NCBI GenBank assembly: GCA_017861365.1
Contig: JAGFXR010000001.1
Location: forward strand, 108,396-172,395
Length of the DNA: 64,000 nt
From: Oscillospiraceae bacterium
GTDB taxonomy: Bacteria; Bacillota; Clostridia; Oscillospirales; Oscillospiraceae
Reading direction: 5' to 3'
Shown: one piece after another, positions 53,889 to 63,810 of the stretch
Layout: every line of letters starts with the position of its first letter
How positions within the stretch are numbered: position 1 is the stretch's first letter
The notes under the pieces: model-generated
Database searches by the model: none
What the model was told of the DNA's origin: nothing
Seen by the model: the letters and a program-made list of their open reading frames with translations, nothing else
Position numbers and translations under genes: made by a program

Positions 53889-54271
53889 TGCTCTCGTCTT
53901 GGCTTCGAATTGAGCTGTTGGTGATCGCGGTTTTTTTTATTGTTACCGTAATCTGTAATGTCAACAGAAAAAAGCTGCTGCTGCAATATTCATTGATCTG
54001 GCTTGTTTTAGCGCTGGGAATGATCATATTGGCTGCATTCCCTGTCATTGCGTCCATTTTGACAGAGCTTGCGGACATTGAAGAACCGTCGAACTTCATT
54101 TATGCGATCGGTTTATTTGTATTGCTGTTTGTCTCATTTCATCATACGGGAAAAATATCAAAGCAATCAAATGAAATTCGCGCGCTGATTGAACAGGAAG
54201 CAATTAACCGTTATTTACTGGAGCGAAACATAAGATCAAAATCAGATGGGTCTGAGGCAAGAGAACCATAA
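53888..54271 (+). CDS. DUF2304 family membrane protein
   Basis: 127 aa. Three hydrophobic segments, with the family core IWLVLALGMIILAAFPVI and FLFVLLFVSFHHTGKISKQ-type C-terminal part by position. The start overlaps the preceding stop. DUF2304 proteins commonly accompany GtrA/GT2 genes in bacteria; role unknown but probably linked to lipid-linked sugar transfer. Confidence 0.82.
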   Translation: MLSSWLRIELLVIAVFFIVTVICNVNRKKLLLQYSLIWLVLALGMIILAAFPVIASILTELADIEEPSNFIYAIGLFVLLFVSFHHTGKISKQSNEIRALIEQEAINRYLLERNIRSKSDGSEAREP

Positions 54272-54330
54272 GCTGAATTTGATTTGTAACGTAATATCGT
54301 TTGTTATAGGAAAAGGGACAACTCGAACTA

Positions 54331-55676
54331 TGAGAATTTCTGAACTTAAGATTATGAATATAAACAACTTTTTGAAAAATCATTGGGGCATATTTATTGT
54401 CATGTTATTGCTGCTAGCTGAGCGAATTGTTGGATTATGTATTCTGGGGCCGGAATACACGCTGTCCAGTGATGATTTGTCCTATGTGGAATCTGGCATC
54501 GCTTTTTTTAAAACAGGAACCATTACCATGCATGGTGTTCTCAGTGCCCAAATCATGCCTGGCATGCCCTGGCTGATTGCTCTCTTCACATTTTTGTTTG
54601 GGACAGGAACGGAACTTTGGCTTTCCCTCAAAATTTTGTGGATTTTCATGGGTACCGCCACCGCCTGGTATATTTATCAATCCGTCCGCATGATGGCCCC
54701 CAAATGGTGCGCCATCATTGCCGCACTGTTTCTTCTGACGGGGGATTTTGTTTGGACAGATAATTTGATTTTGACGGAAACCCCTTTTATGCTGCTGCTG
54801 ACCATCATGATTTGCGAAACCATGATGATGGGGGAAACAAGGAAAAATAAGTATTTTTGGCGCTGCTTAGCGGCGTTTTTTTGCGCGTTTATGCTGAAAG
54901 CAAATATTATCATTTATCCTTTGTTTGCCGCAGTCTATCTTCTGCTAAAGCATTACGAATTCCGTAAGCTGATCAAGCAGGGAGTGCTTCTGGGCTTGGC
55001 GGTTTTATGCTTTGTGGTTCCCTGGAGTATCCGAAATTATATTGATTATGGGGTGTTTATTCCTCTTACTTATGGAGCCGGCAATCCAGATCTGCTGGGT
55101 ACCTATCAGGGGGTTGGGTATCCTCACGATGACGCGTTGGACTATGAGACTCATGTTGACCAGGTCGCAAAGGAGCGCTTTGCGGCCTATTATGCCAAAG
55201 ATGGAACCTTGTCCCCGTGTTTGCAAAAGTATATCAGTCTGGAAACTGATGAAATTAAGGCGGAATATCGAAAATCGGTCTGGTGGGAAACGCATCCCGG
55301 CTCTATGCTGCTGTCCTATCTGGTGCTCAAGCCGTTGAATATGGTATTTAGCGCGTTCTGCTGGTATGAGTTGTATCCGCACGCCATAGAGATTTGCATG
55401 GTAAGCAGATACATTGATTTTGGAATCATTTTGTTTGGCGTGGTTGCCGCCTTTATCAATAAAAGAAGGCGGGCTGAGGTCATTTTCATTGCGGTCACAT
55501 ATCTGGGAATCATTTATAGTTATGCGATGATGTTTTCTTTTGACCGATATGCACATCCACTGCTGCCGCTCCGTTATATTTTATTAGGTCTCAGCCTAAA
55601 CGAATTATGTTTGTTATCGCGCAAATTACGGGATAGAACACATGATATACCCGGCACGCTCGATCAGCTGCACTGA
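54331..55676 (+). CDS. Membrane glycosyltransferase, GT39/ArnT-like
   Basis: About 448 aa from the ATG at 54331, with AAAAGGG some distance upstream. An ATG at 54246 lacks a ribosome binding site, and ATG 54355 is also possible. Eight to ten hydrophobic segments. The first loop has SSDDLSYVESGIAFFKTG, whose acidic pair is the expected catalytic feature of GT-C enzymes. It would use a polyprenyl-phosphate sugar to glycosylate a surface target. Neighbouring S-layer genes make S-layer protein or wall-polymer decoration plausible. Confidence 0.85.
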
Positions 55677-56042
55677 TTTTCTGACCTGCTCCCAGAAAAA
55701 GCAGTCCATCCAAGCAGACGAAAAGAAGCCGCTGTCACATCACTGTGCCGGAGGTTTTGACAGTACTGAGTCAATTCAATTGTCAAAGGGGGCAGCTTCA
55801 AAGCCTTCCGGACGCATAAATTCCTCTATTGATACAATAGGGGAATTTTACTATAAACATAAAGAGTTTTCGTTCTGATATTGTAAATAATTTTAGTTTC
55901 CTTTCATGAAATTATTGCGGAATTTCAATAGAAAATTAACAGTTTGTAAATTGTATCCTTTGCTATAAAAAGATAAAGGCTATTTTAAGTTTTGTTACTT
56001 AGGATACTATTACAGTTGTATCGACGAAAGGAGATTTCGCGC
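55677..56042. other. Intergenic region upstream of macA
   Basis: Contains the terminator at 55821-55849, then AT-rich DNA that must hold the macA promoter. No consensus pair was resolved. A short open frame at 55642-55878 is judged spurious. Confidence 0.5.
55821..55849 (+). terminator. Terminator of the glycosylation block
   Basis: 11-bp arms TTCCTCTATTG and CAATAGGGGAA (one G:U), then TTTTA. Confidence 0.75.
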
Positions 56043-57866
56043 ATGAAGCAACCGAGCAACACAGAAGTAGAGGTCATAGACGGAGATAAGGCTACCTCTG
56101 TGAGCAAACCTGAAAAGAAACCCAAGAAGTACAAAAAGCCGAAGAAACTCAAACCAAAGCACATCATTACCCTGGTGATTGTTTTGGCCCTAGTGGCAGC
56201 TGCAGTCATTTTGCTCTATAAACTATTTTTCGGTGCAGAGGATCAGGAAGTGCAAACCGACCTCACGACCTACGGAGCGCTCAACGCCACCATCACAGGA
56301 ACAGGCACGACAACCCCCGGAGACAGCGAGACCTACAACCTTGCCGCCGACGCGGAAATTCTTGAGGTTGATGTGGCTCAGGGTGATACGGTCACGGCTG
56401 GGCAGCTTCTCTACATTCAGGACTCCTCGGATCTGGATGCAGACATTGAGGAGTATGAGGAGAGCATCACCGATTACGAAGATAACATTTCGGATTATCA
56501 GGATGAAATCAGCGACCTGAATGAGCAGATCGCGGACTTAACCACCACGGCGTCCACATCCGGAACCATTACCGACGTGTCAGTAGACGTTGGCGACACA
56601 GTCAAGGAAAACGACGTGCTGGCAACCATCGTTGATAATTCCAAGATGAAGGTAGAGCAATATTTCAGCTATGCCTACGAGGACGACATTTATATCGGGC
56701 AGACCGCGACCGTGTCGGTTCCCAGCCTGATGACCACGCTGACCGGAACTGTGACGGATATTGAATACGTTAACCGTCTGACAACGGAGGGCACACAATG
56801 CTTCTCAGTGACCATCACGGTGGAAAATCCCGGCGCGCTCACGGAGGATATGTCCGTCGGCGCTTATCTGAACACCTCAGGCGGATACATCTATCCCTCT
56901 GTCGAGGGAACGCTGGAATACAACAGCTCCAAAGAAGTCCTCGCCGGAGGCGACGGCGAGCTGACTGTCTGCAACGTCATCGATTACCAGACAGTTACAG
57001 CGGGTCAAACCTTATTTAAGATCAGCCCGGATACCTATCAGGATGAGATTGATTCCTATGAGAAGCAAATTACCCGGGCAGAGGAATCTATCGCGACGCT
57101 GGAGGAGAAAATCACAACCGCGCAGGAGAAATACTCCAATTATGAAGTTTACTCCGACATTGCAGGCAGGGTAATCCAAGTCAATATCACAGCCGGAGAA
57201 GACGGAGAAGAGGGCAACACCGCGATTGTGGTTTATAACATGGATACGATGTATGTTGAAATTGACATTGACGAGCTTGACATCAGCTACATCTCAACCG
57301 GCATGGAGGTGGATTTTGTCAAGGAAGGGGCGGAATCAAACACCGAGTATACCGGTACCGTAACCGAGGTAAGTCTGGAAGCCTCCACTACGAACGGCGT
57401 TTCCACTTATCCGGTTACAGTGGAGATTGACTCAGAAGGTGATCTGTCTCCCGGTGTCAGCTTGACGTACTCCGTTTCCACAGGGGATACGGATGAAACC
57501 GTGCTCTGTCCCGTAGCGGCGGTGCAGTATCTGGATGAGGGTACCTATGTCTACGTGCAGGCGGATACGGCGCCTGATAACGCGGTGGATCTCTCCTCCG
57601 CGGAGGACGCGGATATTCCGGACGGTTTCTATGCCGTCGAGGTGGAAACCGGCACCACCAACGCAACCTATATCAGAATTCTCTCCGGCCTGGAAGAGGG
57701 AATGACCGTATTTACCGGATATGTAACAACTGATCCAGGCGGCGGCGAAACCACCAGCTCAGGTGCCACTACCAGCACCAGCACAGACTCGATGCAGGGC
57801 AACTGGGGCGGTGGCCAAGGCGGCGGCGGAATGCCCAGCGGAGGCGGCGGAATGCCCGGCGGCTGA
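56043..57866 (+). CDS. HlyD/MacA-type efflux adaptor subunit
   Basis: 607 aa from the ATG at 56043, which has AAAGGAGA 8 nt upstream. A basic, Lys/Pro-rich N-terminus leads into one membrane helix (IITLVIVLALVAAAVILLY). Then come split lipoyl/barrel-sandwich segments (VDVAQGDTVTAGQLLYIQD and IDYQTVTAGQTLFKI), coiled-coil parts around 140-175 and 345-375, and a beta-barrel domain. The C-terminus is a Gly/Met-rich tail (GGGQGGGGMPSGGGGMPGG). It is the periplasmic-adaptor equivalent (YknX-like) of the MacB transporter that follows. Confidence 0.88.
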   Translation: MKQPSNTEVEVIDGDKATSVSKPEKKPKKYKKPKKLKPKHIITLVIVLALVAAAVILLYKLFFGAEDQEVQTDLTTYGALNATITGTGTTTPGDSETYNLAADAEILEVDVAQGDTVTAGQLLYIQDSSDLDADIEEYEESITDYEDNISDYQDEISDLNEQIADLTTTASTSGTITDVSVDVGDTVKENDVLATIVDNSKMKVEQYFSYAYEDDIYIGQTATVSVPSLMTTLTGTVTDIEYVNRLTTEGTQCFSVTITVENPGALTEDMSVGAYLNTSGGYIYPSVEGTLEYNSSKEVLAGGDGELTVCNVIDYQTVTAGQTLFKISPDTYQDEIDSYEKQITRAEESIATLEEKITTAQEKYSNYEVYSDIAGRVIQVNITAGEDGEEGNTAIVVYNMDTMYVEIDIDELDISYISTGMEVDFVKEGAESNTEYTGTVTEVSLEASTTNGVSTYPVTVEIDSEGDLSPGVSLTYSVSTGDTDETVLCPVAAVQYLDEGTYVYVQADTAPDNAVDLSSAEDADIPDGFYAVEVETGTTNATYIRILSGLEEGMTVFTGYVTTDPGGGETTSSGATTSTSTDSMQGNWGGGQGGGGMPSGGGGMPGG

Positions 57867-58001
57867 TCCTTTGTCCGCGGAGTAAGCTCCGGCGCGGCAG
57901 GCGGAAGGATGACCCTCCGCCTGGCCGTGCCGGATGATTCAAATATACCTGGCAGGCCCCTCTCACAAAAATTGTTTCACCTTTTCTTAAGGAGGATTTG
58001 C

Positions 58002-58829
58002 ATGAGCCTGATTAAAATCGAAAACGTATTTAAAATATACGGTGATGAAGGGTGCGAAAATGAAGTTCGTGCCCTGGATGGAGTCAGCCTTGAAATTGAT
58101 TACGGCGAATTTGTGGCAATCATCGGCTCATCCGGGTCCGGAAAGTCCACCATGATGAATATGCTGGGATGCCTTGACGTTCCCACCCGGGGAGAGTATT
58201 ATTTAGATGGGATTCCGATCCGGGAACGCACCGAGCGTGAGCTCTCCGATATTCGCTCCCGCCGGATTGGCTTCATCTTTCAGGGCTATAATCTCATTCC
58301 CTCTCTCACCGTATGGCAGAATGTTGCTCTGCCTATGACCTATCAAAAAGTCAACCCAGGAGATCGCTATCAGCGCGCCATAGAGGCGTTGGAAAAAGTC
58401 GATATTGCCAGTAAAGCGGAAAACCGTCCCACCCAGCTGTCCGGCGGACAACAGCAGCGCGTCGCTATTGCACGTGCCATCGCCACAAAGTCTCCCATTA
58501 TCATGGCGGATGAGCCGACCGGCGCTTTGGATTCCAAAACCGGCGTCCAGGTGCTGGGCATTCTGCGTCAGCTCAATGAGGAAGGCACCACAATTATACT
58601 GATTACCCATGACAACGGGATTGCCGCTCAGGCAAAGAGAGTTATCCGTGTGCAGGATGGAAGAATCATCAGTGATTCAGCTCCGGGAGATGATCCCTTC
58701 ATTATGAGCCAGACGAAGAAGGAGGTGGCTTCGGCTGTGGGTGACGGTACAACGCCCTCCGGAGCGCTGCGCGTGGAGAATGGCAGGGCAGCTTGGGCCG
58801 GCGCAAGGGCAGGAGGCTTGACTCAATGA
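58002..58829 (+). CDS. MacB-type ABC transporter ATP-binding protein (YknY-like)
   Basis: 275 aa from the ATG at 58002 with AAGGAGG upstream; a longer frame is rejected. Walker A is GSSGSGKST, followed by [19 protein letters not shown], the signature LSGGQQQR and Walker [13 protein letters not shown]. This is the MacB/LolD subgroup. It powers conformational changes in the separate permease subunit. The stop overlaps the permease start by ATGA. It has an unusual C-terminal extension of about 45 residues. Confidence 0.92.
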   Translation: MSLIKIENVFKIYGDEGCENEVRALDGVSLEIDYGEFVAIIGSSGSGKSTMMNMLGCLDVPTRGEYYLDGIPIRERTERELSDIRSRRIGFIFQGYNLIPSLTVWQNVALPMTYQKVNPGDRYQRAIEALEKVDIASKAENRPTQLSGGQQQRVAIARAIATKSPIIMADEPTGALDSKTGVQVLGILRQLNEEGTTIILITHDNGIAAQAKRVIRVQDGRIISDSAPGDDPFIMSQTKKEVASAVGDGTTPSGALRVENGRAAWAGARAGGLTQ

Positions 58830-60004
58830 CCGCTATTCTCATGGCGCTGGATTCCATCAAAGAAAAAAAAGGACGCTCTTTTCTGACCATGCTGGGCATT
58901 ATCATCGGCGTATGCGCGGTTCTCGTGCTGGTAGCCATGGTGACGGGCTACAATTCCGACATTACATCCTATTATGAGAAGCTGGGTGTCAATAAGGTGG
59001 AAATCAGCATTGACTACTACCTTTCCTCCCGTTCACCGGATGTCACCGACGAACTGTATGAATATGGAAACGTAGACATGTCCGATATCGTGACGGGCGT
59101 TACGCCTGATCTGTCCACCACCGGAACGGTAATCTATAAAGACGATAATCTGGATACCACGATTTATTTAGGCAGCGATCAGTTCTCGACCTGCAACAAC
59201 TATACACTGGCAAAGGGCAGAGATATTTCTCAGGCCGATATCGAGGGGCGGACGAAGGTTTGCCTTTTGGGAACCTATGTTGCGGAAACGCTGTTCGGAC
59301 AGAAAAGCCCGGTGGGAGAGACCGTGCAGATTAACGGCGCATCATACACGGTGGTCGGAACCTATTATCAGAAAGACGGTACCGCCGAGGACTCTATGGA
59401 CGACATGGTTGTGATCCCTTATTCCTTAAACCGCGAGGTGCTGGGAAGCTCGGTGATCAGCAGCTATATTGTCAAGGTTGACACATCCAATGATATGGAC
59501 GCTGCGATCGAAGAATTGACAACATGGTTTGCGGATGAAATCGATGAATACACCGGTGAGGTTACCTTAGAAAACGGCAACTCGGATCTAACCTCATCAA
59601 CGGAGGAGACGGCCTCCCTCAGCGCCATTTTGGGAGGCATCGCGGGAATCGCTCTGCTGGTCGGCGGTATCGGAATTATGAATATCATGCTGGTAACGGT
59701 GACGGAACGTACCCGTGAGATCGGCATTAAAAAGGCGATCGGAGCGCCACGCAGTGAGATTGTGACCCAGTTCCTGGTAGAGTCCGCTATATTGAGCGCA
59801 ATGGGAGGCATTATTGGCATCCTGCTGGGGTTTGCGCTGTCTTTGATTATGGGGAAAATTCTCTACGACCTTATTTTGTTCCCAAGCACCGCTATTACCA
59901 TCGCCGGTTTCCTGTTTTCCATTGCGATTGGAATTGGTTTTGGGTTATATCCCGCCGTCAAGGCCTCCGGCTTACAGCCTGTGGACGCCTTGCGCGCTGA
60001 CTAG
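58826..60004 (+). CDS. MacB-type ABC transporter permease (YknZ-like)
   Basis: 392 aa from the ATG at 58826. One N-terminal helix (SFLTMLGIIIGVCAVLVL), a large extracellular MacB_PCD domain, then three C-terminal helices with the FtsX motif GIGIMNIMLVTVTERTREIGIKKAIGA. With the adaptor and ATPase it forms a mechanotransmission-type exporter of peptides, toxins or antibiotics. An SLH protein gene follows 11 nt later in the same transcript. Confidence 0.93.
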   Translation: MTAILMALDSIKEKKGRSFLTMLGIIIGVCAVLVLVAMVTGYNSDITSYYEKLGVNKVEISIDYYLSSRSPDVTDELYEYGNVDMSDIVTGVTPDLSTTGTVIYKDDNLDTTIYLGSDQFSTCNNYTLAKGRDISQADIEGRTKVCLLGTYVAETLFGQKSPVGETVQINGASYTVVGTYYQKDGTAEDSMDDMVVIPYSLNREVLGSSVISSYIVKVDTSNDMDAAIEELTTWFADEIDEYTGEVTLENGNSDLTSSTEETASLSAILGGIAGIALLVGGIGIMNIMLVTVTERTREIGIKKAIGAPRSEIVTQFLVESAILSAMGGIIGILLGFALSLIMGKILYDLILFPSTAITIAGFLFSIAIGIGFGLYPAVKASGLQPVDALRAD

Positions 60005-60015
60005 GAGTGATAACA

Positions 60016-62298
60016 ATGCAGAGAAAAATCAAAAAACGAATGATTTCCGCCATGACGGTATTAACGCTTTGTGTTTCTGCAATGTCAATAGCAGCACCGT
60101 CTGCTCTGGCGTATTCTGATGTGAACGATAGCGACTTATCGGAAGCAGTTACCGTTTTGTCCGATATCGGCATTATCAGTGGATATCCGGATGGAACGTA
60201 CCGCCCCGATAACACATTGACCCGGGCGGAGTTTTCCAAGCTGGCGATCTATGCGGAAGGCGAAGAAGATCAAATTTCATCGAACGCGTACCGTTCTTAC
60301 TTTAATGACATTTCCACCTCACATTGGGCGCTGGGAGCGATTAACCTTGCCTATTCGGAAGGGTTGGTTTCGGGCTATGGAAACGGATCGTTCGGACCGG
60401 ATGACACGGTTACCTGCGGGCAGGCAGTTACCATCATTTTACGGCTCTTAGGGTATGAAACCAGTGATATTGGAAGCTTCTGGCCGCAGGATTATATGGC
60501 AAAAGCGGAAGATCTCGGTTTGTTGGACGGAATTGATGCGGGCGCCTATGATGCCCTGACCCGCGCAGACGCCGCGCTGATGCTGTATGCCATGATCCAG
60601 CAGACAGACGCGGATGGCAATGATTATATTGATGTATTAGCGGATTCTACCGTGGAAACCGCGGTTCTCCTGGATAATGACGCGGAAGCCGATGATGGCA
60701 CCACAGGCAATCTGGAAGCATATGTCGATGGCAGCATTACCTATTATGAACAAGCGAGCACGATTGATTCTTCCTTGGTTGGGCTGCGCGGCACCATCCT
60801 GTTTGATGATGAAGGGGATGTTATGGGCTTCCTGCCCGACGGTACCTCTCCAAAGTCAGTTGTTGTAAAATCGACTACCGCGAGCAAGATTACGGACAGC
60901 AGCGGCAATGAGTACTCTGTTTCCGCCAGTACGCCCGTCGTTTATAAGGATGAGGTCACAACGTATGAGGAATGCTATTATGACCTTTCCACACAAGGAA
61001 GCGTGAAGCTTTATTACAAGATGTCTGGCAGTGTCAATCTGATTGTTGCATCTTCCGCCAGTGACGATGGAGCCGCAGTATGCACGCTTTCGAGCGGAGC
61101 GGCAGGCTACTTTCAATCAGAATTTAATATTGCATCAGGAAGCTATACGCTGTATAAAAATGGGCAGCCTGCGGACACCGTAGATTTGGAGCAGTATGAT
61201 GTTGCGGTGTATGATAAGGCGACATCCAGTCTGATGGTTTCCAGTTGGAAGGTAACGGGCTATGTGGAGGATGCATCACCGAATATGGAAGCGGCCACAA
61301 GTGTTACGGTTCTGGGGCATGAATTTTCCGTGCTGGATGAAGCCCAGGACAGCTTAGCCTCCTTCTCTGTGGGAGACAAAGTGACGCTGCTCCTGACCAA
61401 TGATCAGGAAGTAGCGGCCGCTTATGCGCCAAGCACCGTATCCGCAGACACCATCGGAGTTTTGGACAGCACATCTACCAATTCAAATGATGACACAACA
61501 GTGACAATTACGCTGACAAATGGGATTGAAATTTCAGGAACCTTGGCGTCTTCCGTATCGACGGCAGAAAAGCTGGTAGGAACTCTTGTGAAAGTGGCAG
61601 GAACTTCTGATAATGAATTTTCACTGAGCGCCATCGGAACCTCAAACACATCGTCGGATCTTGATGTTTCCGCAGAAAAATTGGGAACGGTCAAACTGGC
61701 TCCGGATGTGAAGATTTACGATCAGGTGAGCAACAGCGCTGTTGTTGAAGTGGATTTGGATGACATTTATGTTGACACCGTTGATTCCGATGATATCAAA
61801 TATGTCGGAACCAATTCCATTGGTGAAGTGAATCTTCTGCTTTTGGATGACGTAACGGGCAATTGTTATACCTACGGATTTATTCATTTTGACACATCAA
61901 GCGCAAGTAGTTCCAGCAGCATGTCGACCAGCAACTTAGTGGCCTATATCGAGTACGGCAACAGTGAAAATACAGATGATTTTATTGCTTCCTCGACGCT
62001 GGATAATACCTATGACGAAGATGAATTGGTTGGTTTAGCAGGCAATGCGGCTGGTAAGGTAGCTGGTGTGACGTCATTAACGGCTGCGTCAGTGGCGCGC
62101 AGCGCAATTGACAGTGATGACACGGTTGAAGTTGATGGCGTTTTAGTACCCATCAGTGATGATGTGGTGGTGTATAATTCCGACAGCGAGTCATGGACAA
62201 CGCTGCAGGCTGCAAAATCATATACCAGCTCTTTTACGGTATACTATGATAAAACGCTGGATACCGGCGCACAAATCCGGGTTATAGTAACCAAGTAA
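60016..62298 (+). CDS. SLH-domain surface protein cotranscribed with macAB
   Basis: 760 aa from the ATG at 60016 with GGAGTGA 7 nt upstream. Signal peptide to about residue 32 (APSALA-YS). Three SLH repeats: LSDIGIISGYPDGTYRPDNT, NLAYSEGLVSGYGNGSFGPD and a third near LGLLDGIDAGAYDALTRADA. The long C-terminal part is Ser/Thr/Asp-rich, related in style but not closely to the two S-layer paralogs. Its place directly after the exporter suggests a wall-anchored partner, or a protein whose export or folding depends on MacAB. Confidence 0.9.
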   Translation: MQRKIKKRMISAMTVLTLCVSAMSIAAPSALAYSDVNDSDLSEAVTVLSDIGIISGYPDGTYRPDNTLTRAEFSKLAIYAEGEEDQISSNAYRSYFNDISTSHWALGAINLAYSEGLVSGYGNGSFGPDDTVTCGQAVTIILRLLGYETSDIGSFWPQDYMAKAEDLGLLDGIDAGAYDALTRADAALMLYAMIQQTDADGNDYIDVLADSTVETAVLLDNDAEADDGTTGNLEAYVDGSITYYEQASTIDSSLVGLRGTILFDDEGDVMGFLPDGTSPKSVVVKSTTASKITDSSGNEYSVSASTPVVYKDEVTTYEECYYDLSTQGSVKLYYKMSGSVNLIVASSASDDGAAVCTLSSGAAGYFQSEFNIASGSYTLYKNGQPADTVDLEQYDVAVYDKATSSLMVSSWKVTGYVEDASPNMEAATSVTVLGHEFSVLDEAQDSLASFSVGDKVTLLLTNDQEVAAAYAPSTVSADTIGVLDSTSTNSNDDTTVTITLTNGIEISGTLASSVSTAEKLVGTLVKVAGTSDNEFSLSAIGTSNTSSDLDVSAEKLGTVKLAPDVKIYDQVSNSAVVEVDLDDIYVDTVDSDDIKYVGTNSIGEVNLLLLDDVTGNCYTYGFIHFDTSSASSSSSMSTSNLVAYIEYGNSENTDDFIASSTLDNTYDEDELVGLAGNAAGKVAGVTSLTAASVARSAIDSDDTVEVDGVLVPISDDVVVYNSDSESWTTLQAAKSYTSSFTVYYDKTLDTGAQIRVIVTK

Positions 62299-62352
62299 CA
62301 GACGCAACCATAGCATATGTCCGATTCCGCTATCTTCAAGTTAACCAAACAG

Positions 62353-62404
62353 AAAGCCCCCTGTTCCAACGGCGTACAAGCCGTCAGGACAGGGGGCTTT
62401 TCTC
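62353..62404. terminator. Bidirectional terminator between the SLH gene and ychF
   Basis: AAAGCCCCCTGTTCC pairs with GGACAGGGGGCTTT, then TTTTCTC. Confidence 0.8.
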
Positions 62405-62438
62405 TGCAGGGAGAAAGGAGAAGTTTATCTGGGAATGA

Positions 62439-63533
62439 TTAAACGTTGAATCGGAACAGTACGATGTCTCCGTCTCGCATCACATACTCCTTGCCTTCGG
62501 AGCGGACCAACCCCTTTTCCTTCGCCGCCGTCATTGAACCGCAGTTTACCAGATCATCAAAGGCGACTACCTCCGCCCGGATAAAGCCGCGCTCAAAATC
62601 GGTGTGAATTTTTCCTGCCGCCTGGGGGGCTTTTGTACCCGCAGTAATGGTCCATGCGCGGCATTCGTCCTCTCCGGAGGTCAGGAAGGAGATGTAGCCC
62701 AAAAGGGCGTAAGAGGCCTTGATCAGGCGGTCAAGGCCCGATTGCTCAATGCCAAGCTCCTCCAGAAACATGGCCTTATCCTCACCGGAGAGCTCTGCGA
62801 TTTCCGCCTCCAGCTTGGCACAGACGGGGATCACCTGGGCGCCCTCACGAAGAGCCAGTTCCGCGACCTGCGTATAATAGGGATTGGAGCCGTAGTCGCC
62901 GGTAAAGCCCTCTTCGTCCAGATTTGCAGCATAAATGACAGGCTTGAGTGACAGCAGCTCGGAGGTTGCAATGAGCTCTGCGTCCTCCACTCCGCACTGG
63001 TAGCTGCGGGCGGATTTTCCCTCATTGAGGTGTTCTAAAAGACCCTCAAAGACATCAATCTCATGCAGATATTTTTTGTCGCCCTTGGCCGACTTCTGGG
63101 CGCGGTCGATGCGCCTGGACACCATCTCCATGTCGGCCATAATCAGCTCGATATCGATGATCTCAATGTCCCGAATAGGATTTGTGGAGCCTTCCACATG
63201 GATCACATTGTCATCATCAAAGCAGCGCACCACATGAACAATGGCGTTGGTTTGACGAATATTAGCCAAAAATTTGTTGCCCAGTCCTTCGCCCTTGGAT
63301 GCTCCCTTCACCAGTCCGGCAATATCCACAAACTCTATAATAGCCGGAGTTATTTTTTTTGGATGATACAGGTCAGACAGCCAGTCCAAACGGTGGTCAG
63401 GCACGGCTACGACACCGACGTTGGGATCTATGGTGCAGAAGGGATAATTGGCGCTCTCGGCGCCGGCGTTGGTAATGGCGTTAAACAGGGTGCTCTTTCC
63501 CACATTAGGAAGGCCCACAATACCTAATTTCAT
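62439..63533 (-). CDS. ychF: Redox-regulated ATPase/GTPase YchF (OLA1)
   Basis: 364 aa from the ATG at 63533, exactly the usual family length; a longer frame is rejected. G1 is [19 protein letters not shown]3 is [17 protein letters not shown], and the NKx D-type G4 is replaced by the YchF-specific YAANLDEEG. The C-terminal TGS domain is visible ([20 protein letters not shown]). YchF binds ATP preferentially and associates with ribosomes. Confidence 0.95.
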   Translation of the reverse strand: MKLGIVGLPNVGKSTLFNAITNAGAESANYPFCTIDPNVGVVAVPDHRLDWLSDLYHPKKITPAIIEFVDIAGLVKGASKGEGLGNKFLANIRQTNAIVHVVRCFDDDNVIHVEGSTNPIRDIEIIDIELIMADMEMVSRRIDRAQKSAKGDKKYLHEIDVFEGLLEHLNEGKSARSYQCGVEDAELIATSELLSLKPVIYAANLDEEGFTGDYGSNPYYTQVAELALREGAQVIPVCAKLEAEIAELSGEDKAMFLEELGIEQSGLDRLIKASYALLGYISFLTSGEDECRAWTITAGTKAPQAAGKIHTDFERGFIRAEVVAFDDLVNCGSMTAAKEKGLVRSEGKEYVMRDGDIVLFRFNV

Positions 63534-63603
63534 GTTAACAACTCGCTTTCCGATAGTGGTTTCATTATATCCGAAGGATGTAGAAATTTCAAGCAAAATA
63601 GTA

Positions 63604-63632
63604 TTGACATTCACCTTGCGTCACGGTATAAT
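63604..63632 (+). promoter_or_regulatory. Consensus sigma-A promoter of the tRNA-Val gene
   Basis: TTGACA (63604-63609), 17-nt spacer, TATAAT (63627-63632): a perfect match. Confidence 0.9.
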
Positions 63633-63687
63633 AATTTTCGTTGACTTGGCAGATTTGTGTGAAAATGTGCTTGATACGATACAAAAT

Positions 63688-63764
63688 GGACGATTAGCTC
63701 AGCTGGTATGAGCATCCGCTTGACGTGCGGAGGGTCACAGGTTCGAGTCCTGTATCGTCCACCA
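63688..63764 (+). tRNA. tRNA-Val (anticodon GAC)
   Basis: Cloverleaf: acceptor GGACGAT/ATCGTCC, anticodon stem TCCGC/GCGGA with loop TTGACGT (anticodon GAC), T arm ACAGG-TTCGAGT-CCTGT. The CCA end is encoded (63762-63764). Confidence 0.95.
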
Positions 63765-63774
63765 GACTTGAGAA

Positions 63775-63810
63775 CACAGGAAAAGCAACTATCGGTTTGC
63801 CTTTCCTGTG
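63775..63810 (+). terminator. Hairpin after tRNA-Val
   Basis: CACAGGAAAAGC pairs with GCCTTTCCTGTG (one G:U pair). No long T-run follows. Confidence 0.5.

Noticed and set aside
55642..55878. 78-codon plus-strand frame after the GT39 gene
   Set aside because: It overlaps the GT39 end and a terminator, without a ribosome binding site.
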